Source: Leptospira noguchii serovar Panama str. CZ214 (lineage in GTDB: Bacteria > Spirochaetota > Leptospiria > Leptospirales > Leptospiraceae). Taken from it: a DNA stretch of 64,000 nt. Numbering within the stretch: the first letter of the stretch is position 1; each line of letters opens with the position of its first letter. Below are positions 45,917-64,000 of this stretch, piece by piece. The DNA is taken from positions 1 through 64,000 of the forward strand of contig NZ_AKWY02000016.1 in assembly GCF_000306255.2 (NCBI RefSeq), read 5' to 3'. The translations under genes and the position numbers were made by a program. Below the pieces are notes generated by a model, which did not search any database, was not told the origin of the DNA, and saw nothing but the letters and a program-made list of their open reading frames with translations.

Positions 45917-48835
45917 ATGTTTAGAAAAAACTTAGGTATTTGGATCGGGTTAGTTATCACCATAAATGGATTTGTGTTTTTATCCTTTCAAAACCTTCGA
46001 AGTTTCAATCCTTCAACGGAAACAAACTTCGGAGAACAATTACAATCCGTTCAACTTTCCAGTGAATCTTTTTTAAAAACGGAAGAATCCATTTCTGAAT
46101 TTTCACTCTATTTATCCCTCGGCAAAGAAAAAGAAACCTTAGTTTCGAGTTTAGAAGAGATTGAAAAAAATCTAAAAAATTTACGTTCTTTTTTTTCAGA
46201 GTCCGATCGTAAAAAAAACCCAATGATCGTAAAATTAGATAAAAAGATAGGTATTCTTTTTTCTTCAAGCGAAGAATTAAAAGAAAAAATCTCCCGTTCT
46301 AAGGATCTCAAAAAAGATACATCTTTATTTTTAAAGTCCGATTTTTTTACAGACCTTTCCTCATTTAGACATACAAGATCGGAAGTCGTAAAAGAACTTT
46401 TAAATTCCACAGAAGCCGCATCATCAATTACCACTCCGTCTGCTAATCAATTTTTAATTACAATTTTAGAATATTCTGGAATATCGATTCTTCTCATTTC
46501 TTTTTTATGGTGGTCCAATAACTCCAGACAAAAAACCATTCTCAACTTAGAAATGGAATTTTTAAGAATGAGAACCGCTGTGGATAACGTGACTACGAAT
46601 ATTATAATGGCGGATAAAAATTTAAATATAGTCTACATGAACAAAGCTATCCGAGCTATGTTTCACAAGGCTGAAACGGATATAAAAAAACAACTCTCCA
46701 ATTTCAATTTATCTAATTTGATGGGAACCAACATTGATTCGTTCCATAAAAATCCGGCTCATCAAAGAGGTCTTTTAGATAAACTTTCGGATACATTCCG
46801 CTCCTCAATTACTATCGGAGGTAGAGAATTTGATCTGATTGCAAATCCAATCGTAGACGTCAATGGAAACAAACTCGGAACCGTAGTAGAATGGAACGAC
46901 GTTACAGAACAGAATAAAATCCAAAAACAAAGAAAGATAGAAAATGAAGAGCTAACACGCGTTAAAGTAGCTTTAGACAACGTGACCACGAATATCATGA
47001 TGGCGGATCGAAATTTAAATATAGTCTACATGAACAAGGCTATCCGAGCTATGTTTCATTCCGCAGAAAATGATATTAAAAAACAGTTTAATAACTTTGA
47101 TCCATCTAATTTGATCGGAATCAATATTGACACGTTTCACAAAAACCCGGCCTATCAACGCGGACTTCTAGACAAACTAACGGATACGTTTCGTTCTTCC
47201 ATTAATATAGGAGGTAGAACTTTTAATTTAATTGCAAATCCTATCATAGACGATTCTGGAGATCGTTTGGGCTCCGTTGTAGAATGGAGCGACGTTACCG
47301 AACAAAATAAAATCACAGAACAAAGAAAAATAGAAAATGAGGAACTGATTCGAGTAAAAGTGGCTTTGGACAATACTTCGACGAACATCATGATAGCTGA
47401 TAACGAATTCAATATTCGTTATATGAATCAGGCGGTCGTTCGTATGTTCGAAACAGGTAAAGAGGATATTAAAAAACAATTCGCCCATTTTGATCTCAAG
47501 AGTTTGGTAGGATCAAACATTGACCAATTCCATAAAAACCCGGCGCATCAAAGAGGAGTATTGAGCAGTTTCACCGGAGTTCATAAAGCTACGATTAAAA
47601 TTGGCGGAAGAACCTTTGACCTTATCGCCAATCCGATTTTAGATACAAACGGCAAACGACTCGGGTCAGTCGTTGAATGGTCGGACGTTACAAACGAGCT
47701 CGCGGTTCAAGAAGAAGTGGAAGGAATTGTAAGCGCAGCCGCAAAGGGAAACTTTACAACTCGGATTTCTCTGGATTCTAAAACCGGCTTTTTTCTAAAT
47801 TTGAGTCGGTCTCTAAATCAATTGTTGGAAGTAAGTAATCGAGGTTTGAATGAAGTGGTGGAAGCCTTAGAAAGAATTTCTTCTGGAGACCTGACTCAGA
47901 AAATTACGAACGAATATCATGGCACTTTCGGAAAGTTAAAAGAATATTCTAATATTACGATGGACAAATTAAGCGAAATCATCGGGGATATTATCATTCG
48001 TTCTTCTAGTTTAGTCACTTCTGCAAGCGAAGTTTCTTCCACTGCCAATTCCTTAAGTCAAGGCGCTTCAGAACAAGCAGCAAGCGTAGAAGAAACCACT
48101 TCTTCTTTAGAAGAAATGACTGCGTCCATCGATCAGAACGCTCAGAATTCTCGCCAAACAGAACAGATCTCTTCTAAATCTTCTCAAGACGCAGAAGAAG
48201 GTGGTGCATCTGTGATCGAAACCGTTAAGGCGATGAAACAGATCGCGGAAAAAATCAGCATCATCGAAGACATAGCGTACCAAACCAACTTACTCGCGTT
48301 AAACGCCGCAATAGAAGCGGCAAGAGCCGGAGATCACGGAAAAGGTTTTGCTGTAGTAGCTTCTGAAGTTCGTAAACTCGCAGAAAGAAGCCAAAAATCC
48401 GCAAATGAAATTAGCAGTTTAGCGGGAAACAGCGTGGCCATAGCGGAAAGAGCCGGAGATTTAATTTCTCAGATTGTTCCTTCTATCCGTAAAACAGCGG
48501 ATCTGGTTCAAGAAATCACGGCTGCAAGTGACGAACAGTCTTCAGGTGTTTCCGAAATTAACAAGGCTATGGGACAACTAGATCAGGTTTCTCAACAAAA
48601 CGCATCCGCATCCGAAGAATTAGCTGCAATTTCGGAAGAGATGAACGCGCAAGCAGAACAACTTAAAGAGTCAGTTCTATTTTTTAAAATCTCAGACAGT
48701 GATAAACGATTAACCAACGGCGGATTACTTCATCGAGATTTTTCGGGGACGGGTATCATCAAAGCAACTCCAACAACTAGAAAAGATCTTCCCAAGGGAA
48801 TATCTCCCATTACCGAAAAATTTGAAAGGTATTAA
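45917..48835 (+). CDS. Methyl-accepting chemotaxis protein with three PAS repeats
   Basis: 972 aa. Transmembrane helices at about 7-25 and 180-200 enclose a periplasmic helical domain. Three tandem PAS modules follow (about 215-340, 341-468, 469-590), each with a V-D/L-D-N-x-T-T/S-T-N-I-x-A-D start and an F-x-L-I-A-N-P-I core; the first two are almost identical, also in DNA. A HAMP-like segment leads to the MCP signalling tip with [20 protein letters not shown]. It acts with the adjacent CheA/CheW. PAS may bind haem, flavin or a small ligand. Confidence 0.9.
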   Translation: MFRKNLGIWIGLVITINGFVFLSFQNLRSFNPSTETNFGEQLQSVQLSSESFLKTEESISEFSLYLSLGKEKETLVSSLEEIEKNLKNLRSFFSESDRKKNPMIVKLDKKIGILFSSSEELKEKISRSKDLKKDTSLFLKSDFFTDLSSFRHTRSEVVKELLNSTEAASSITTPSANQFLITILEYSGISILLISFLWWSNNSRQKTILNLEMEFLRMRTAVDNVTTNIIMADKNLNIVYMNKAIRAMFHKAETDIKKQLSNFNLSNLMGTNIDSFHKNPAHQRGLLDKLSDTFRSSITIGGREFDLIANPIVDVNGNKLGTVVEWNDVTEQNKIQKQRKIENEELTRVKVALDNVTTNIMMADRNLNIVYMNKAIRAMFHSAENDIKKQFNNFDPSNLIGINIDTFHKNPAYQRGLLDKLTDTFRSSINIGGRTFNLIANPIIDDSGDRLGSVVEWSDVTEQNKITEQRKIENEELIRVKVALDNTSTNIMIADNEFNIRYMNQAVVRMFETGKEDIKKQFAHFDLKSLVGSNIDQFHKNPAHQRGVLSSFTGVHKATIKIGGRTFDLIANPILDTNGKRLGSVVEWSDVTNELAVQEEVEGIVSAAAKGNFTTRISLDSKTGFFLNLSRSLNQLLEVSNRGLNEVVEALERISSGDLTQKITNEYHGTFGKLKEYSNITMDKLSEIIGDIIIRSSSLVTSASEVSSTANSLSQGASEQAASVEETTSSLEEMTASIDQNAQNSRQTEQISSKSSQDAEEGGASVIETVKAMKQIAEKISIIEDIAYQTNLLALNAAIEAARAGDHGKGFAVVASEVRKLAERSQKSANEISSLAGNSVAIAERAGDLISQIVPSIRKTADLVQEITAASDEQSSGVSEINKAMGQLDQVSQQNASASEELAAISEEMNAQAEQLKESVLFFKISDSDKRLTNGGLLHRDFSGTGIIKATPTTRKDLPKGISPITEKFERY

Positions 48836-48847
48836 TAGGGTTTAAAG

Positions 48848-49363
48848 ATGAGTGTTCTAGAAGACAATCAGTTTCTTACGTTTTATCTTGGAGAAGAATA
48901 TTATGGAATTGGAATATTAAATATTAAAGAAATTATCGAATATTCTGGTTTGACAAACGTTCCTCTAATGCCGGAGTTCATTCCGGGAGTGATCAACCTT
49001 CGAGGAAATGTAGTTCCGGTCATAGATTTGAAACATAAATTTTTTAAAAATAAAATCAAACCGGACCGTAAAACCTGCGTGATCATAGTAGAATTACATT
49101 CTCAAAAAGAAGGGGACCGAAAGGAAAAAACCGACTTGGGTATTCTTGTCGAATCTGTGGACGAAGTAGTTTCCATTCCGAACGGCGACATAGAATCTCC
49201 TCCCACTTTTGGTTCTAAAATTAAAGTAGATTTTATTTTAGGAATGGCGAGACAAGAAAACAGTTTTATCATCATTCTGAATACTGAAAAAATTCTAAAT
49301 CTGGAAGAACTAACCTCATTAGAAGAAAATCAGCCAGCTGAAATCGTTTTGGAAACTACATGA
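48848..49363 (+). CDS. cheW: CheW-like coupling protein
   Basis: 171 aa, single CheW domain. F-L-T-F-Y-L-G-E-E-Y-Y-G-I near the N-terminus, P-G-V-I-N-L-R-G-N-V-V-P-V-I-D-L (about 47-62), V-D-E-V near 109-112 and I-L-G-M-A near 132-136. It bridges the chemoreceptor and CheA. It overlaps the cheD start by 4 bases. Confidence 0.93.
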   Translation: MSVLEDNQFLTFYLGEEYYGIGILNIKEIIEYSGLTNVPLMPEFIPGVINLRGNVVPVIDLKHKFFKNKIKPDRKTCVIIVELHSQKEGDRKEKTDLGILVESVDEVVSIPNGDIESPPTFGSKIKVDFILGMARQENSFIIILNTEKILNLEELTSLEENQPAEIVLETT

Positions 49364-49860
49364 TATTAGAACCAGATTCGGTTAAAGATTTATTTTTACA
49401 ACCTGGCGGTTTTTATTGGGGGGAAGGAAATATCAGAATTAGAACTCTGCTAGGCTCCTGTATTTCGATCTGTTTTTGGCATCCATCTCTTCTCTCAGGG
49501 GGAATGGCACACGTTATGCTACCATTTAGGCCTTCTTCGATTCATTCTGATGATAGCCTAAACGCGAAATATGTAGAAGACGCATTTCAACTATTCTTTG
49601 AAAAGATAGTAGGATCGAAAAAGCAATATCAAATTAAATTATTTGGGGGAGCGTCTATGTTTTCTACGGAAGAAGAACAACTTCTAGAACTCAAATCAGT
49701 TCGAGATATAGGAATGAAAAACATACTTTCCGTCAAAGAACATTTAAACAAAAACCAACTCCCAATTACTTCTGAAGATTTAGGAGGTTTTTCCCATCGA
49801 AGAATTTTTTTTTCACTTTGGGACGGTGAAATTTATGTAGAAAGGCCAGAACATACATGA
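49360..49860 (+). CDS. cheD: Chemoreceptor glutamine deamidase CheD
   Basis: 166 aa. Catalytic C34 in L-L-G-S-C-I-S and H51 in G-G-M-A-H-V-M-L-P, with K-L-F-G-G-A-S-M-F near 92-100. CheD deamidates receptor glutamines and feeds back to CheY-P phosphatase in some species. Lies between cheW and cheB with 4-base overlaps, so all three are translationally coupled. Confidence 0.92.
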   Translation: MILEPDSVKDLFLQPGGFYWGEGNIRIRTLLGSCISICFWHPSLLSGGMAHVMLPFRPSSIHSDDSLNAKYVEDAFQLFFEKIVGSKKQYQIKLFGGASMFSTEEEQLLELKSVRDIGMKNILSVKEHLNKNQLPITSEDLGGFSHRRIFFSLWDGEIYVERPEHT

Positions 49861-50900
49861 TTCAAGTTTTTATCGTAGATGACTCTGCTGTGGTTCGTCA
49901 GGTTCTTACTCAAATCCTGAACAAAGATCCCGAAATCGAAATTATAGGTTTTGCTTCTGATCCCATTTTTGCTTCCGAAAAACTTTCCTCGGTTTGGCCA
50001 GACGTATTTATACTCGATATAGAAATGCCTCGTATGGATGGCATTTCTTTTTTAAAACAGATCATGTCAGAAAAACCAACTCCTGTCATCATCTGTTCTT
50101 CGTTAGCTGAAAAAGAATCTGAAACAGCGGTTCTCGCTATGAAACTAGGTGCAGTAGATGTTATAGAAAAACCCAAAGTGGGTTTAAAAAATTTTTTGGA
50201 AGAATCAGAAATTCTTTTTATAGATTCTGTAAGAGCCGCATCAAACGCTCGAATCAAAATTCATTCTTTTCAAAATGGTGATTCTAATTTTTTCGAAAAT
50301 CATAAACAGTCCAAAACAGATTTCTCTAAAATTGACACGACCGACAAACTCATCGCAATCGGCACTTCCACGGGAGGAACCCAGGCTTTAGAATTTATTC
50401 TTACACAATTAAACGTCCATTGTCCCGGAATTGTAATTGTACAACACATGCCTGAAAAATTTACAGAAGCATTTGCCAATCGACTCAATCAAATTTGTAA
50501 AATTCAAGTAAAAGAAGCAAAAGACGGTGACCGTGTTCAGCTGGGTTCTGCATATATCGCTCCGGGAAATAAACACATGGAAATTTACCTAAGTGGAGCT
50601 CAATTTCATATTCGAGTGTTAGACGGTCCTCTGGTAAACAGACATAGACCTTCCGTAGATACTCTTTTTCATTCTGTTGCAAAGATAGCAGGTAAAAATG
50701 CAAAAGGAATTATCATGACCGGAATGGGAAACGATGGAGCTAGCGGGCTTTTAAAAATGAAACAGTCTGGAGCATATACAATCGCTCAAGACGAAACAAG
50801 TTGTGTGGTTTTTGGAATGCCTAAAGAAGCAATTTTAAAAGGTGCGGTTGATTCTATTTTACCTTTATCTAAAATTGCAAAAGAAGTTCAGTATTTTTAA
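49857..50900 (+). CDS. cheB: Chemotaxis protein-glutamate methylesterase CheB
   Basis: 347 aa. N-terminal receiver with D54 (F-I-L-D-I-E-M-P) and C-terminal CheB methylesterase with the catalytic triad: S in I-G-T-S-T-G-G-T, H in I-V-Q-H-M-P and D in M-G-N-D-G-A-S-G. It removes receptor methyl groups, activated by CheA. It is the last gene of the operon. No cheR is present in this window. Confidence 0.93.
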   Translation: MIQVFIVDDSAVVRQVLTQILNKDPEIEIIGFASDPIFASEKLSSVWPDVFILDIEMPRMDGISFLKQIMSEKPTPVIICSSLAEKESETAVLAMKLGAVDVIEKPKVGLKNFLEESEILFIDSVRAASNARIKIHSFQNGDSNFFENHKQSKTDFSKIDTTDKLIAIGTSTGGTQALEFILTQLNVHCPGIVIVQHMPEKFTEAFANRLNQICKIQVKEAKDGDRVQLGSAYIAPGNKHMEIYLSGAQFHIRVLDGPLVNRHRPSVDTLFHSVAKIAGKNAKGIIMTGMGNDGASGLLKMKQSGAYTIAQDETSCVVFGMPKEAILKGAVDSILPLSKIAKEVQYF

Positions 50901-51140
50901 AATTTCAAACCTTTTTCATTACATTTTGAAATTTTCATAGTTTGTCTGACAAGAAGTTATCAGCTTCAATACCACAACTATATTAGAATATAATTAATTT
51001 CTAATAAATATTTCGATAACATCAAGCTCAACAATAGGCTTATTTCATTTAACTTACTTTCACTTAAAATTAGCTAAATTTGCACTAATTTTCTCTACGA
51101 AACCATATCTAATATCGCTTATATGAATTCGATATTTTCC

Positions 51141-51167
51141 AAGAACGAGCCCAAAAGGCACGTTCTT
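51141..51167. terminator. Hairpin between convergent operons
   Basis: AAGAACGAGCC, loop CAAAA, GGCACGTTCTT: a strong 10- to 11-bp stem between cheB and the converging carboxylase operon. No T-tract is found on either side, so a rho-independent role is only likely, not shown. Confidence 0.45.
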
Positions 51168-51186
51168 TCCTATCGAAATCAAAAAT

Positions 51187-53934
<2,748 letters not shown>

Positions 53935-53939
53935 GTTAA

Positions 53940-55610
<1,671 letters not shown>

Positions 55611-55684
55611 GAATAAAATAAATCCAGTTTTTAAAGAAAGGATTCTCGGGAAAGTTAAATTCGAGTCGGATGCGAGAAGAGAAA

Positions 55685-55997
55685 CTATTTTATAGCGGAT
55701 TCTAAAGTTTCAAAAATACTAAACATAGAATTCATATCTATGATTTCGAAGACCTTTCTTACAGCAGGTTTGATTCCAGCCAATCGGAACTCCACGTCTT
55801 TTTCTCTACAAATTCTAAGAGCGGCTACAATGATTCTGAGTCCTGCGAACGAAATGAATTCAACAGAAGAAAGATCTAAAACAATAACACGAGAACTTCC
55901 TGTCTTGATCTGTTCTATAAAAGCAGATTCTATCTTATGGGTATTGTGTACGTCTAAGTTTCCAATCAAGTGAATGATTTTGGAATGATTTTTAATT

Positions 55998-56014
<17 letters not shown>
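55685..56014 (-). CDS. STAS-domain anti-sigma-factor antagonist
   Basis: 109 aa, a complete STAS domain: [20 protein letters not shown] (split at about 43-62), with the phospho-serine in F-I-S-F-A-G-L. It overlaps the end of the phosphatase-kinase gene by 17 bases. It should be the substrate of the adjacent phosphatase and/or kinase-like domain in a partner-switching circuit. No sigma factor gene is seen nearby. Confidence 0.8.
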
Positions 56015-58814
<2,800 letters not shown>

Positions 58815-58831
58815 AGCGAAAAAGTTTAATA

Positions 58832-59140
58832 TCAGCCGGTTTGAAACTTTAAAGATTCTTCCCTAAGTTTCTTATTTATATTTTCCAACTCTTTAATACG
58901 AGACAGAGCACTCATCAATTCTTCGCGGGAAAGATTGGTAACTACGTTTGTAGCGTCAAAAGCTTCCTTAACGTCCTTAAGTTCTGTTCCGGAATATTGA
59001 ATGATTCCTTCATACATACGAATGATTTCATCAGCATTCTCTAATTCCTGTTCGTTAAGTCTTAAAACTTTTTCATAACCTTTGATGATGTCGTTTTGGA
59101 TTTTTAGTTTTTTTTGTAAATCTTCGATCGACTCACTCAT
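58832..59140 (-). CDS. Coiled-coil protein upstream of phosphatase
   Basis: 102 aa, almost wholly helical and charged. AAGGAG before the ATG. It ends 17 bases before the phosphatase start, so it belongs to the same operon. It may serve as partner or assembly factor of the phosphatase; no family identified. Confidence 0.62.
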   Translation of the reverse strand: MSESIEDLQKKLKIQNDIIKGYEKVLRLNEQELENADEIIRMYEGIIQYSGTELKDVKEAFDATNVVTNLSREELMSALSRIKELENINKKLREESLKFQTG

Positions 59141-59200
59141 CCTAAGACGCTCCTTGTATTTGTATTGACTTCGAAGAAATCGGTAAAAACCTGCTTCTCA

Positions 59201-59276
<76 letters not shown>

Positions 59277-59418
59277 AGTTCGACCTGCCGCCACTTGAGT
59301 TTTTAGCCTTTTGACTCAGTGTCAAACTATTTTACAACTGATTCTTAAGTCCCAAGATTGAACTTTGTTTTTTTATGCTCATTCATACTAAACCAAAAAT
59401 GTTCTATAAAGCTATTTT

Positions 59419-60090
59419 ATGTCCGAGGTAATCCAAATTCGTCGACGAAATATCGACAACAAGAATGTTCTAATACTCATACCGGATCTTGAATCTAAAA
59501 ACAGGCAATTGTATGCGAAAAATTTTTATTCTCACTTTTCCGTACGAGAAATAGAACTTTCCACAAAATCGATACGTTTCGATTTTCCAAAAATGGAGGA
59601 ATGGACGAATCAATTATCTCGTGAAATTTTAAATTCCAAACGAAAAGTAAAATTAATAGGAGAAGGTTTATGGGGAGGAATCGTATTTGAACTTCTGAAA
59701 AAATATCCTCAAATGGTAGAAACGGCTTGTATTCTCAATCCTCCTCTCGAAGGGAACTGGTTTCCTAAAAACGTAGAATGGGTTTTAGAACGATTCCCCT
59801 GGAATGTATTTTCGGAAGGAATTTATACTTTTTACCAAACTCTGGAGACTCAACTTCAATTCGGTTTAACAAATTCTAAACTTTTGCCAACGATCGTTTT
59901 TACCAAAACTTCGGAAAAAATCACAAAACAAATCCAAACTCTTCAAAGATTTCCAGTCTTTAGAATTGAATCTTCAAATTCAAAATCGATACAAGACCTT
60001 TTAGAAAATTTGATTTTGAAAATTCTTAAAGAAGTTTCAATTTCTTCTGTCCAAAAAAAGTCAAAATTTAAGATGGAACCTGGTTTTTAA
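59419..60090 (+). CDS. Alpha/beta-hydrolase-like protein lacking nucleophile serine
   Basis: 223 aa. It has [14 protein letters not shown] near 75-88, the nucleophile-elbow position of an alpha/beta-hydrolase, but with glutamate where the serine would be. The length is short, and no catalytic His is clear. It starts just upstream of the deformylase, with only three bases between the genes, so it is probably co-transcribed. A binding or scaffold role is possible. Confidence 0.5.
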   Translation: MSEVIQIRRRNIDNKNVLILIPDLESKNRQLYAKNFYSHFSVREIELSTKSIRFDFPKMEEWTNQLSREILNSKRKVKLIGEGLWGGIVFELLKKYPQMVETACILNPPLEGNWFPKNVEWVLERFPWNVFSEGIYTFYQTLETQLQFGLTNSKLLPTIVFTKTSEKITKQIQTLQRFPVFRIESSNSKSIQDLLENLILKILKEVSISSVQKKSKFKMEPGF

Positions 60091-60093
60091 AAA

Positions 60094-60630
60094 ATGTCAG
60101 TCAGAAAAATTTTAAGAATGGGAGATCCAATTCTCCGTAAAATTTCAGAACCGGTTACGGAAGACGAAATTCAAACCAAAGAATTCAAAAAGTTAATCCG
60201 AGATATGTTCGACACGATGCGTCACGCGGAAGGTGTAGGACTTGCGGCCCCTCAAATCGGAGTTTTGAAACAAATCGTAGTTGTAGGTTCCGAAGATAAC
60301 GAACGCTACCCTGGAACCCCAGACGTTCCAGAGAGAATCATTTTAAATCCAATAATTAGACCTCTTACAAAAGATACCTCCGGTTTTTGGGAAGGTTGTC
60401 TTTCTGTGCCAGGAATGCGCGGCTACGTAGAAAGGCCAAATAGGATTAGAATGCAATGGATGGACGAAAAAGGAAATCAATTTGACGAAACGATAGACGG
60501 TTATAAAGCAATCGTCTATCAACACGAATGCGATCATCTAGAAGGAATTTTATACGTAGATAGACTTAAAGATACAAAACGATTCGGTTTTAACGAAACC
60601 TTAGACTCTTCTCACAACATCCTCGACTAA
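60094..60630 (+). CDS. def: Peptide deformylase
   Basis: 178 aa. All three motifs are present: [10 protein letters not shown] (47-56), E-G-C-L-S-V-P (100-106; metal ligand C102) and Q-H-E-C-D-H-L-E-G (143-151; H144, E145, H148). It removes formyl from nascent proteins using Fe2+ or similar. The preceding gene ends three bases before its start. Confidence 0.95.
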   Translation: MSVRKILRMGDPILRKISEPVTEDEIQTKEFKKLIRDMFDTMRHAEGVGLAAPQIGVLKQIVVVGSEDNERYPGTPDVPERIILNPIIRPLTKDTSGFWEGCLSVPGMRGYVERPNRIRMQWMDEKGNQFDETIDGYKAIVYQHECDHLEGILYVDRLKDTKRFGFNETLDSSHNILD

Positions 60631-60649
60631 AATTAAAAAAACATAAAGT

Positions 60650-63600
60650 ATGAAATCGCTGGTTGAATTTTTTCTTTCTAAAAGTATATTTGTAAACCTT
60701 CTCACTTTTTTGGTCATTCTGATCGGCGGTTTTACCGCAGTGAAAATGAATCGAGAAGCATTTCCCAATATCAACTTTGATATTGTCAGTGTAGTTACTG
60801 TTTTTCCGGGAGCGTCTCCTTCGGAGATGGAAAAATTAGTCACAAAACCTTTAGAAGAAGCGATTCAAGAAGTGGATGGAATCAAAGAATTTAGATCTGC
60901 TTCAATTGAAAACCGCTCTGGTATCGTGATCACTTTGGATCCGGATTCTAAAAATACTCAGAAAGTTGTGGATAATATCAAGTCCGCAATCGATCGAGTG
61001 GAAGATCTACCGGAAGAAGTCGAAGATCCTATCGTCACAGAAATCACCACTTCAAGACAACCGGTCATCGAAATCAATATCAGTCTAAAATCAAACGATT
61101 CTAGTATTGAAGCAGAAAAACGTCTGAAAGCTCAGGCAAAAATCGTAGAACAAGCATTAGAAGACATTTCGGGTGTAGCAAGAATTTCTAAACGAGGCTG
61201 GAGAGATACTGAGATGCAAGTGGATATAGATCCAGTTGCAATGTTTTCCAAATATCTCACAAGTCAAGACATCATCCTTGCATTAAAAAATCGTAATATA
61301 AATTTTCCCGGAGGAAATATAGCGGGAAATCAAAAAGAAGTCATTTTAAGAACCATAGGAGAATTCGATTCTCCCAAAGAAATAGAAACAGTTCATGTAC
61401 GTTCCAACGAAGTCGGAAATTCAATTCGGATCGATAACGTCGCAAGAGTTACCGAAGGTCTAAAAGAAGCAGAATACTTAGACAAAGTAAACGGAAAAAA
61501 AACGATCGCTTTAACGGTAATCAAACGGGAAAAAGCGGACGCAATTCTTGTAGTAGACGAAGCCAAAAAAATTATAGAAGGGTTCGAAAAAAATTCTAAA
61601 AATGAATTTGAATACGCATTCGTTAACGACCTTTCCAAATATATCCGAAGAAGACTAGGTGTTTTACTTTCTAATGCGATCGGCGGGTTAATCTTAGTAA
61701 CCGCTTCCTTATTCTTGTTTTTAGGATGGAGAGTCGCTCTGATGACGGCGCTTGGGATTCCGGTTTCTTTCGGAGCCACATTCGTAATCATGGATTACTT
61801 AGGCCTTACACTCAATTTAATTTCCATGTTCGGGCTGATTATCGTAGTAGGGATCTTAGTCGATGATGCAATCATCATCTGCGAAAATGTCTATCGTTAT
61901 ATGGAAGAAGGAATGCCCGCTTACGAAGCCGCGTTAAAAGGAACTAGTGAAGTAATCGATCCGGTTACGGCCACAGTAACCACCACTGTGGCGGCATTCG
62001 CTCCTATGCTTTTTATGACAGGAATTTTTGGAAAGTTCATCTATAGTATTCCGTTAGTAGTCATCATTGCATTACTCGCTTCTCTTTCAGAAGCATTTTT
62101 TATTTTGCCTTCTCATTTATACGATATCAATAAACACAAGTTTCATTCGGGTGAAATCAAAGAAGAAAGCGGGTGGTTTTATAAACTCAAAGTCAATTAT
62201 TACCTTCCACTCTTAAAATTTGCTCTTAAACATAGACTTCAGATTTTTATCTATTTGTTTACTATGCTAGTGGGAAGTTTTGCTCTTTTCGCAGTATTTG
62301 GAAAGTTTAAACTTTTTCCTGGATCTGTGGATATATTTCAGATCAAACTTACGAGTCAAACAGGGATGTCTCTTCAAGAGATGGAAAAATTTACTCATGT
62401 GATAGAGAACGAACTTGCTAAAATTTCCAAAGAGGAAATAGAAAATTATGTAACTAGAGTGGGAATCATCCAAAAAGATCCAAACGATCCATTTACCAAA
62501 CGAGGAAAACACTACGCTCAGGTTATGGTATATCTTACACCGGAAGAAAATAGAAAAAGAGGAACTGATAAAATCATATCGGAAGTAAGAGAAAAGACGA
62601 TTTGGCTTTTAAATGAAAAATCCGTAAAAATTTTAGAAGAAACCCGTAAAAAGGAAGCAGAAAAGAAAAAGGAAGAATATAAACCATTCAATCTCGAAAA
62701 GTTCCCTAGAGAATTTTCCAGATTTAAAGGACAACTTCTTGCTTTGGACTTTGAAAAAATTTCGGGTGGTCCTCCGGTTGGTAAACCTGTAGCAATTGAA
62801 ATTAGAGGAGACGACTATGATACTCTAATTCGAATCGGGGAAGAATATAAATCCGTTATGGCAAAGGTTCCAGGGGTTACGGATATAGGAGACGATTTTA
62901 ACGAAGGAAAAGACGAAATTAGAATTAAAGTAAATGAATCACTTGCATCCACTGCGGGAGTTTCCGTTTTTAAAGTAGCTCAAGCGATCAATACGGCATT
63001 TCAAGGAACCGTAGCCACAAAAATAAAACGAGCCGATGAAGAAGTAGAAGTTAAGGTTCGTTTTCCGGAAGACGTCAGAAAATCGATAGGATCTTTGAAT
63101 AATATTTTTGTAAGTAATCAATTAGGAAAACTCATTCCAGTTTCCAGATTAATTAACTACGTAAGAGAACCTGGTTTTGCAAATATCAACCACCTAGATG
63201 GAAAACGTCTACTTACGGTTACGGCTAACTTAGATGAAAGTAAAACAGATACAAGAAGAGCTAACGCGGAAATCGCAAAACTTTCCAAAGGAATCATAGA
63301 TAAATATCCAGGTTATCGGATGCGTTTTGGTGGAGAAAATAAAGATACCGAAGAATCTCTCGCTAGTTTAGGAAGAGCCTTTTTAGTTGCCTTTATCATC
63401 ATCTTTATGATTCTCGCCTCCCTCTTTCGTTCTTTGATTCAACCAGTAATCGTAGTTAGTTCAATTCCGTTTTCCTTAATCGGAGTCATTTTAGCGTTTG
63501 TTCTTCACGGTGAATACTTTGGCTTTCTGGCCTTTTTAGGAATCGTTGGGCTTGCGGGAGTTGTTGTAAACGATTCGATTGTTCTGGTAGATTTTGCAAA

Positions 63601-63892
63601 TCAACTCAAGTTGGAAAAACCTGGAGAAGATATAGATTCTATTTTAGTGGAAACAGGGCTGTTACGACTCAGACCCGTAGTTTTGACGACCGTGACTACT
63701 GTGCTCGGTTTACTTCCAACTGCTTATGGAATCGGAGGGAAAGATCCTTTTCTAGTTCCAATGGCTCTTGCTTTCGGTTGGGGGCTTGCTTTTTCGTCCT
63801 TCTTAACTCTGGTCGCGGTTCCGGTTTTATATAAAACGGTTTATAACGTTCAGCTAAAAATGAATCGAATGCTTTTAAAATCCAAAAGATAA
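60650..63892 (+). CDS. RND-family efflux transporter (AcrB-like)
   Basis: 1080 aa, the normal length. The N-terminal helix (about 13-31) and two repeats of six transmembrane helices are visible (around 338-490 and 905-1060). [10 protein letters not shown] near 404-413 in TM4 holds the two aspartates of the proton relay. Long periplasmic loops follow each TM1. A charged segment near 665-685 ([10 protein letters not shown]) is an insertion relative to AcrB. It would work with a membrane fusion protein and outer-membrane channel, neither in this window. ATG start. Confidence 0.88.
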   Translation: MKSLVEFFLSKSIFVNLLTFLVILIGGFTAVKMNREAFPNINFDIVSVVTVFPGASPSEMEKLVTKPLEEAIQEVDGIKEFRSASIENRSGIVITLDPDSKNTQKVVDNIKSAIDRVEDLPEEVEDPIVTEITTSRQPVIEINISLKSNDSSIEAEKRLKAQAKIVEQALEDISGVARISKRGWRDTEMQVDIDPVAMFSKYLTSQDIILALKNRNINFPGGNIAGNQKEVILRTIGEFDSPKEIETVHVRSNEVGNSIRIDNVARVTEGLKEAEYLDKVNGKKTIALTVIKREKADAILVVDEAKKIIEGFEKNSKNEFEYAFVNDLSKYIRRRLGVLLSNAIGGLILVTASLFLFLGWRVALMTALGIPVSFGATFVIMDYLGLTLNLISMFGLIIVVGILVDDAIIICENVYRYMEEGMPAYEAALKGTSEVIDPVTATVTTTVAAFAPMLFMTGIFGKFIYSIPLVVIIALLASLSEAFFILPSHLYDINKHKFHSGEIKEESGWFYKLKVNYYLPLLKFALKHRLQIFIYLFTMLVGSFALFAVFGKFKLFPGSVDIFQIKLTSQTGMSLQEMEKFTHVIENELAKISKEEIENYVTRVGIIQKDPNDPFTKRGKHYAQVMVYLTPEENRKRGTDKIISEVREKTIWLLNEKSVKILEETRKKEAEKKKEEYKPFNLEKFPREFSRFKGQLLALDFEKISGGPPVGKPVAIEIRGDDYDTLIRIGEEYKSVMAKVPGVTDIGDDFNEGKDEIRIKVNESLASTAGVSVFKVAQAINTAFQGTVATKIKRADEEVEVKVRFPEDVRKSIGSLNNIFVSNQLGKLIPVSRLINYVREPGFANINHLDGKRLLTVTANLDESKTDTRRANAEIAKLSKGIIDKYPGYRMRFGGENKDTEESLASLGRAFLVAFIIIFMILASLFRSLIQPVIVVSSIPFSLIGVILAFVLHGEYFGFLAFLGIVGLAGVVVNDSIVLVDFANQLKLEKPGEDIDSILVETGLLRLRPVVLTTVTTVLGLLPTAYGIGGKDPFLVPMALAFGWGLAFSSFLTLVAVPVLYKTVYNVQLKMNRMLLKSKR

Positions 63893-63904
63893 GAACCTAA
63901 ATTA

Positions 63905-63930
63905 TTTTGTGTTAGTTCCTATATTTTAGA
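63905..63930 (+). repeat. Dispersed motif, copy 5
   Basis: TTTTGTGTTAGTTCCTATAT then TTTAGA, downstream of the RND gene. Confidence 0.55.
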
Positions 63931-63942
63931 ATAGACCTTTGA

Positions 63943-63970
63943 CTTTGTGTTAGTACTTACATTTTAGAGA
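63943..63970 (+). repeat. Dispersed motif, copy 6
   Basis: CTTTGTGTTAGTACTTACAT then TTTAGAGA, 38 bases after copy 5. Confidence 0.55.
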
Positions 63971-64000
63971 AACCAGTCTTTCGTTTTTTCTTTTTTCTTG

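Larger units (their letters stand above)
63893..64000. other. Intergenic right edge with dispersed motifs
   Basis: No gene. Two copies of the dispersed motif follow each other: TTTTGTGTTAGTTCCTATAT at 63905 onward and TTTGTGTTAGTACTTACATT at about 63945 onward. The stretch is AT-rich and ends at the window edge. Confidence 0.6.

Overview
The window looks like chromosome of a pathogenic Leptospira. The pointers are an FlaB periplasmic flagellin, a DUF1564-type protein (a family I know only from Leptospira), a spirochete-style chemotaxis cluster, AT-rich intergenic DNA and a dispersed short motif of the GTTCNTACATTTTA type. The species cannot be fixed from sequence reading alone.

Positions 1 to about 35,600 are a transposable (Mu-like) prophage with an unusual layout. 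A central immunity region (about 24-26.5 kb) separates two arms that are transcribed away from each other. The left arm, on the minus strand, reads from 24.1 kb down to 0.1 kb. It holds a HTH gene, a membrane STAS-like protein, a lysis cassette (unimolecular-spanin-like lipoprotein, M23 endolysin, holin-like protein), both terminase subunits, DUF1073 portal, a MuF protein fused to a zincin domain, DUF2213 protease with a nested scaffold, cement and major capsid proteins, neck proteins, sheath, tube, tail chaperone with a frameshift extension, tape measure, baseplate and tail fibre. The right arm, on the plus strand, reads from 26.5 to 35.4 kb. It starts at a promoter whose spacer is a palindromic operator, and carries small HTH and hypothetical genes, a MuA-like DD35E transposase, a MuB-like ATPase, a basic protein, a Gam homologue, DUF488 and MazG-like proteins and a GemA-like protein. 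A MORN-repeat protein with a signal peptide sits near the immunity region as likely cargo. Apparent indels break the baseplate hub, large terminase, basic protein and gam. None was seen in the 28 kb of host genes, so the prophage is probably decaying, although sequencing error is not excluded.

From 35.6 to 39.6 kb lie flaB (minus strand, strong terminator, and a leader with two CsrA-type motifs), a long intergenic stretch with a 121-bp foldback element, the DUF1564 gene and ispH.

From 39.6 to 50.9 kb, all on the plus strand, runs a signalling and chemotaxis operon: hybrid-type sensor kinase, REC-GHKL protein, CheY, STAS protein, CheA, a chemoreceptor with three tandem PAS repeats, CheW, CheD and CheB. 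From 51.2 to 59.1 kb, on the minus strand, are the two subunits of an acyl-CoA carboxylase and a partner-switching module (STAS antagonist, and a GAF/SpoIIE phosphatase fused to a GHKL kinase-like domain). The right end holds tRNA-Ala(GGC), a degenerate alpha/beta-hydrolase-like protein, peptide deformylase and an RND efflux transporter.
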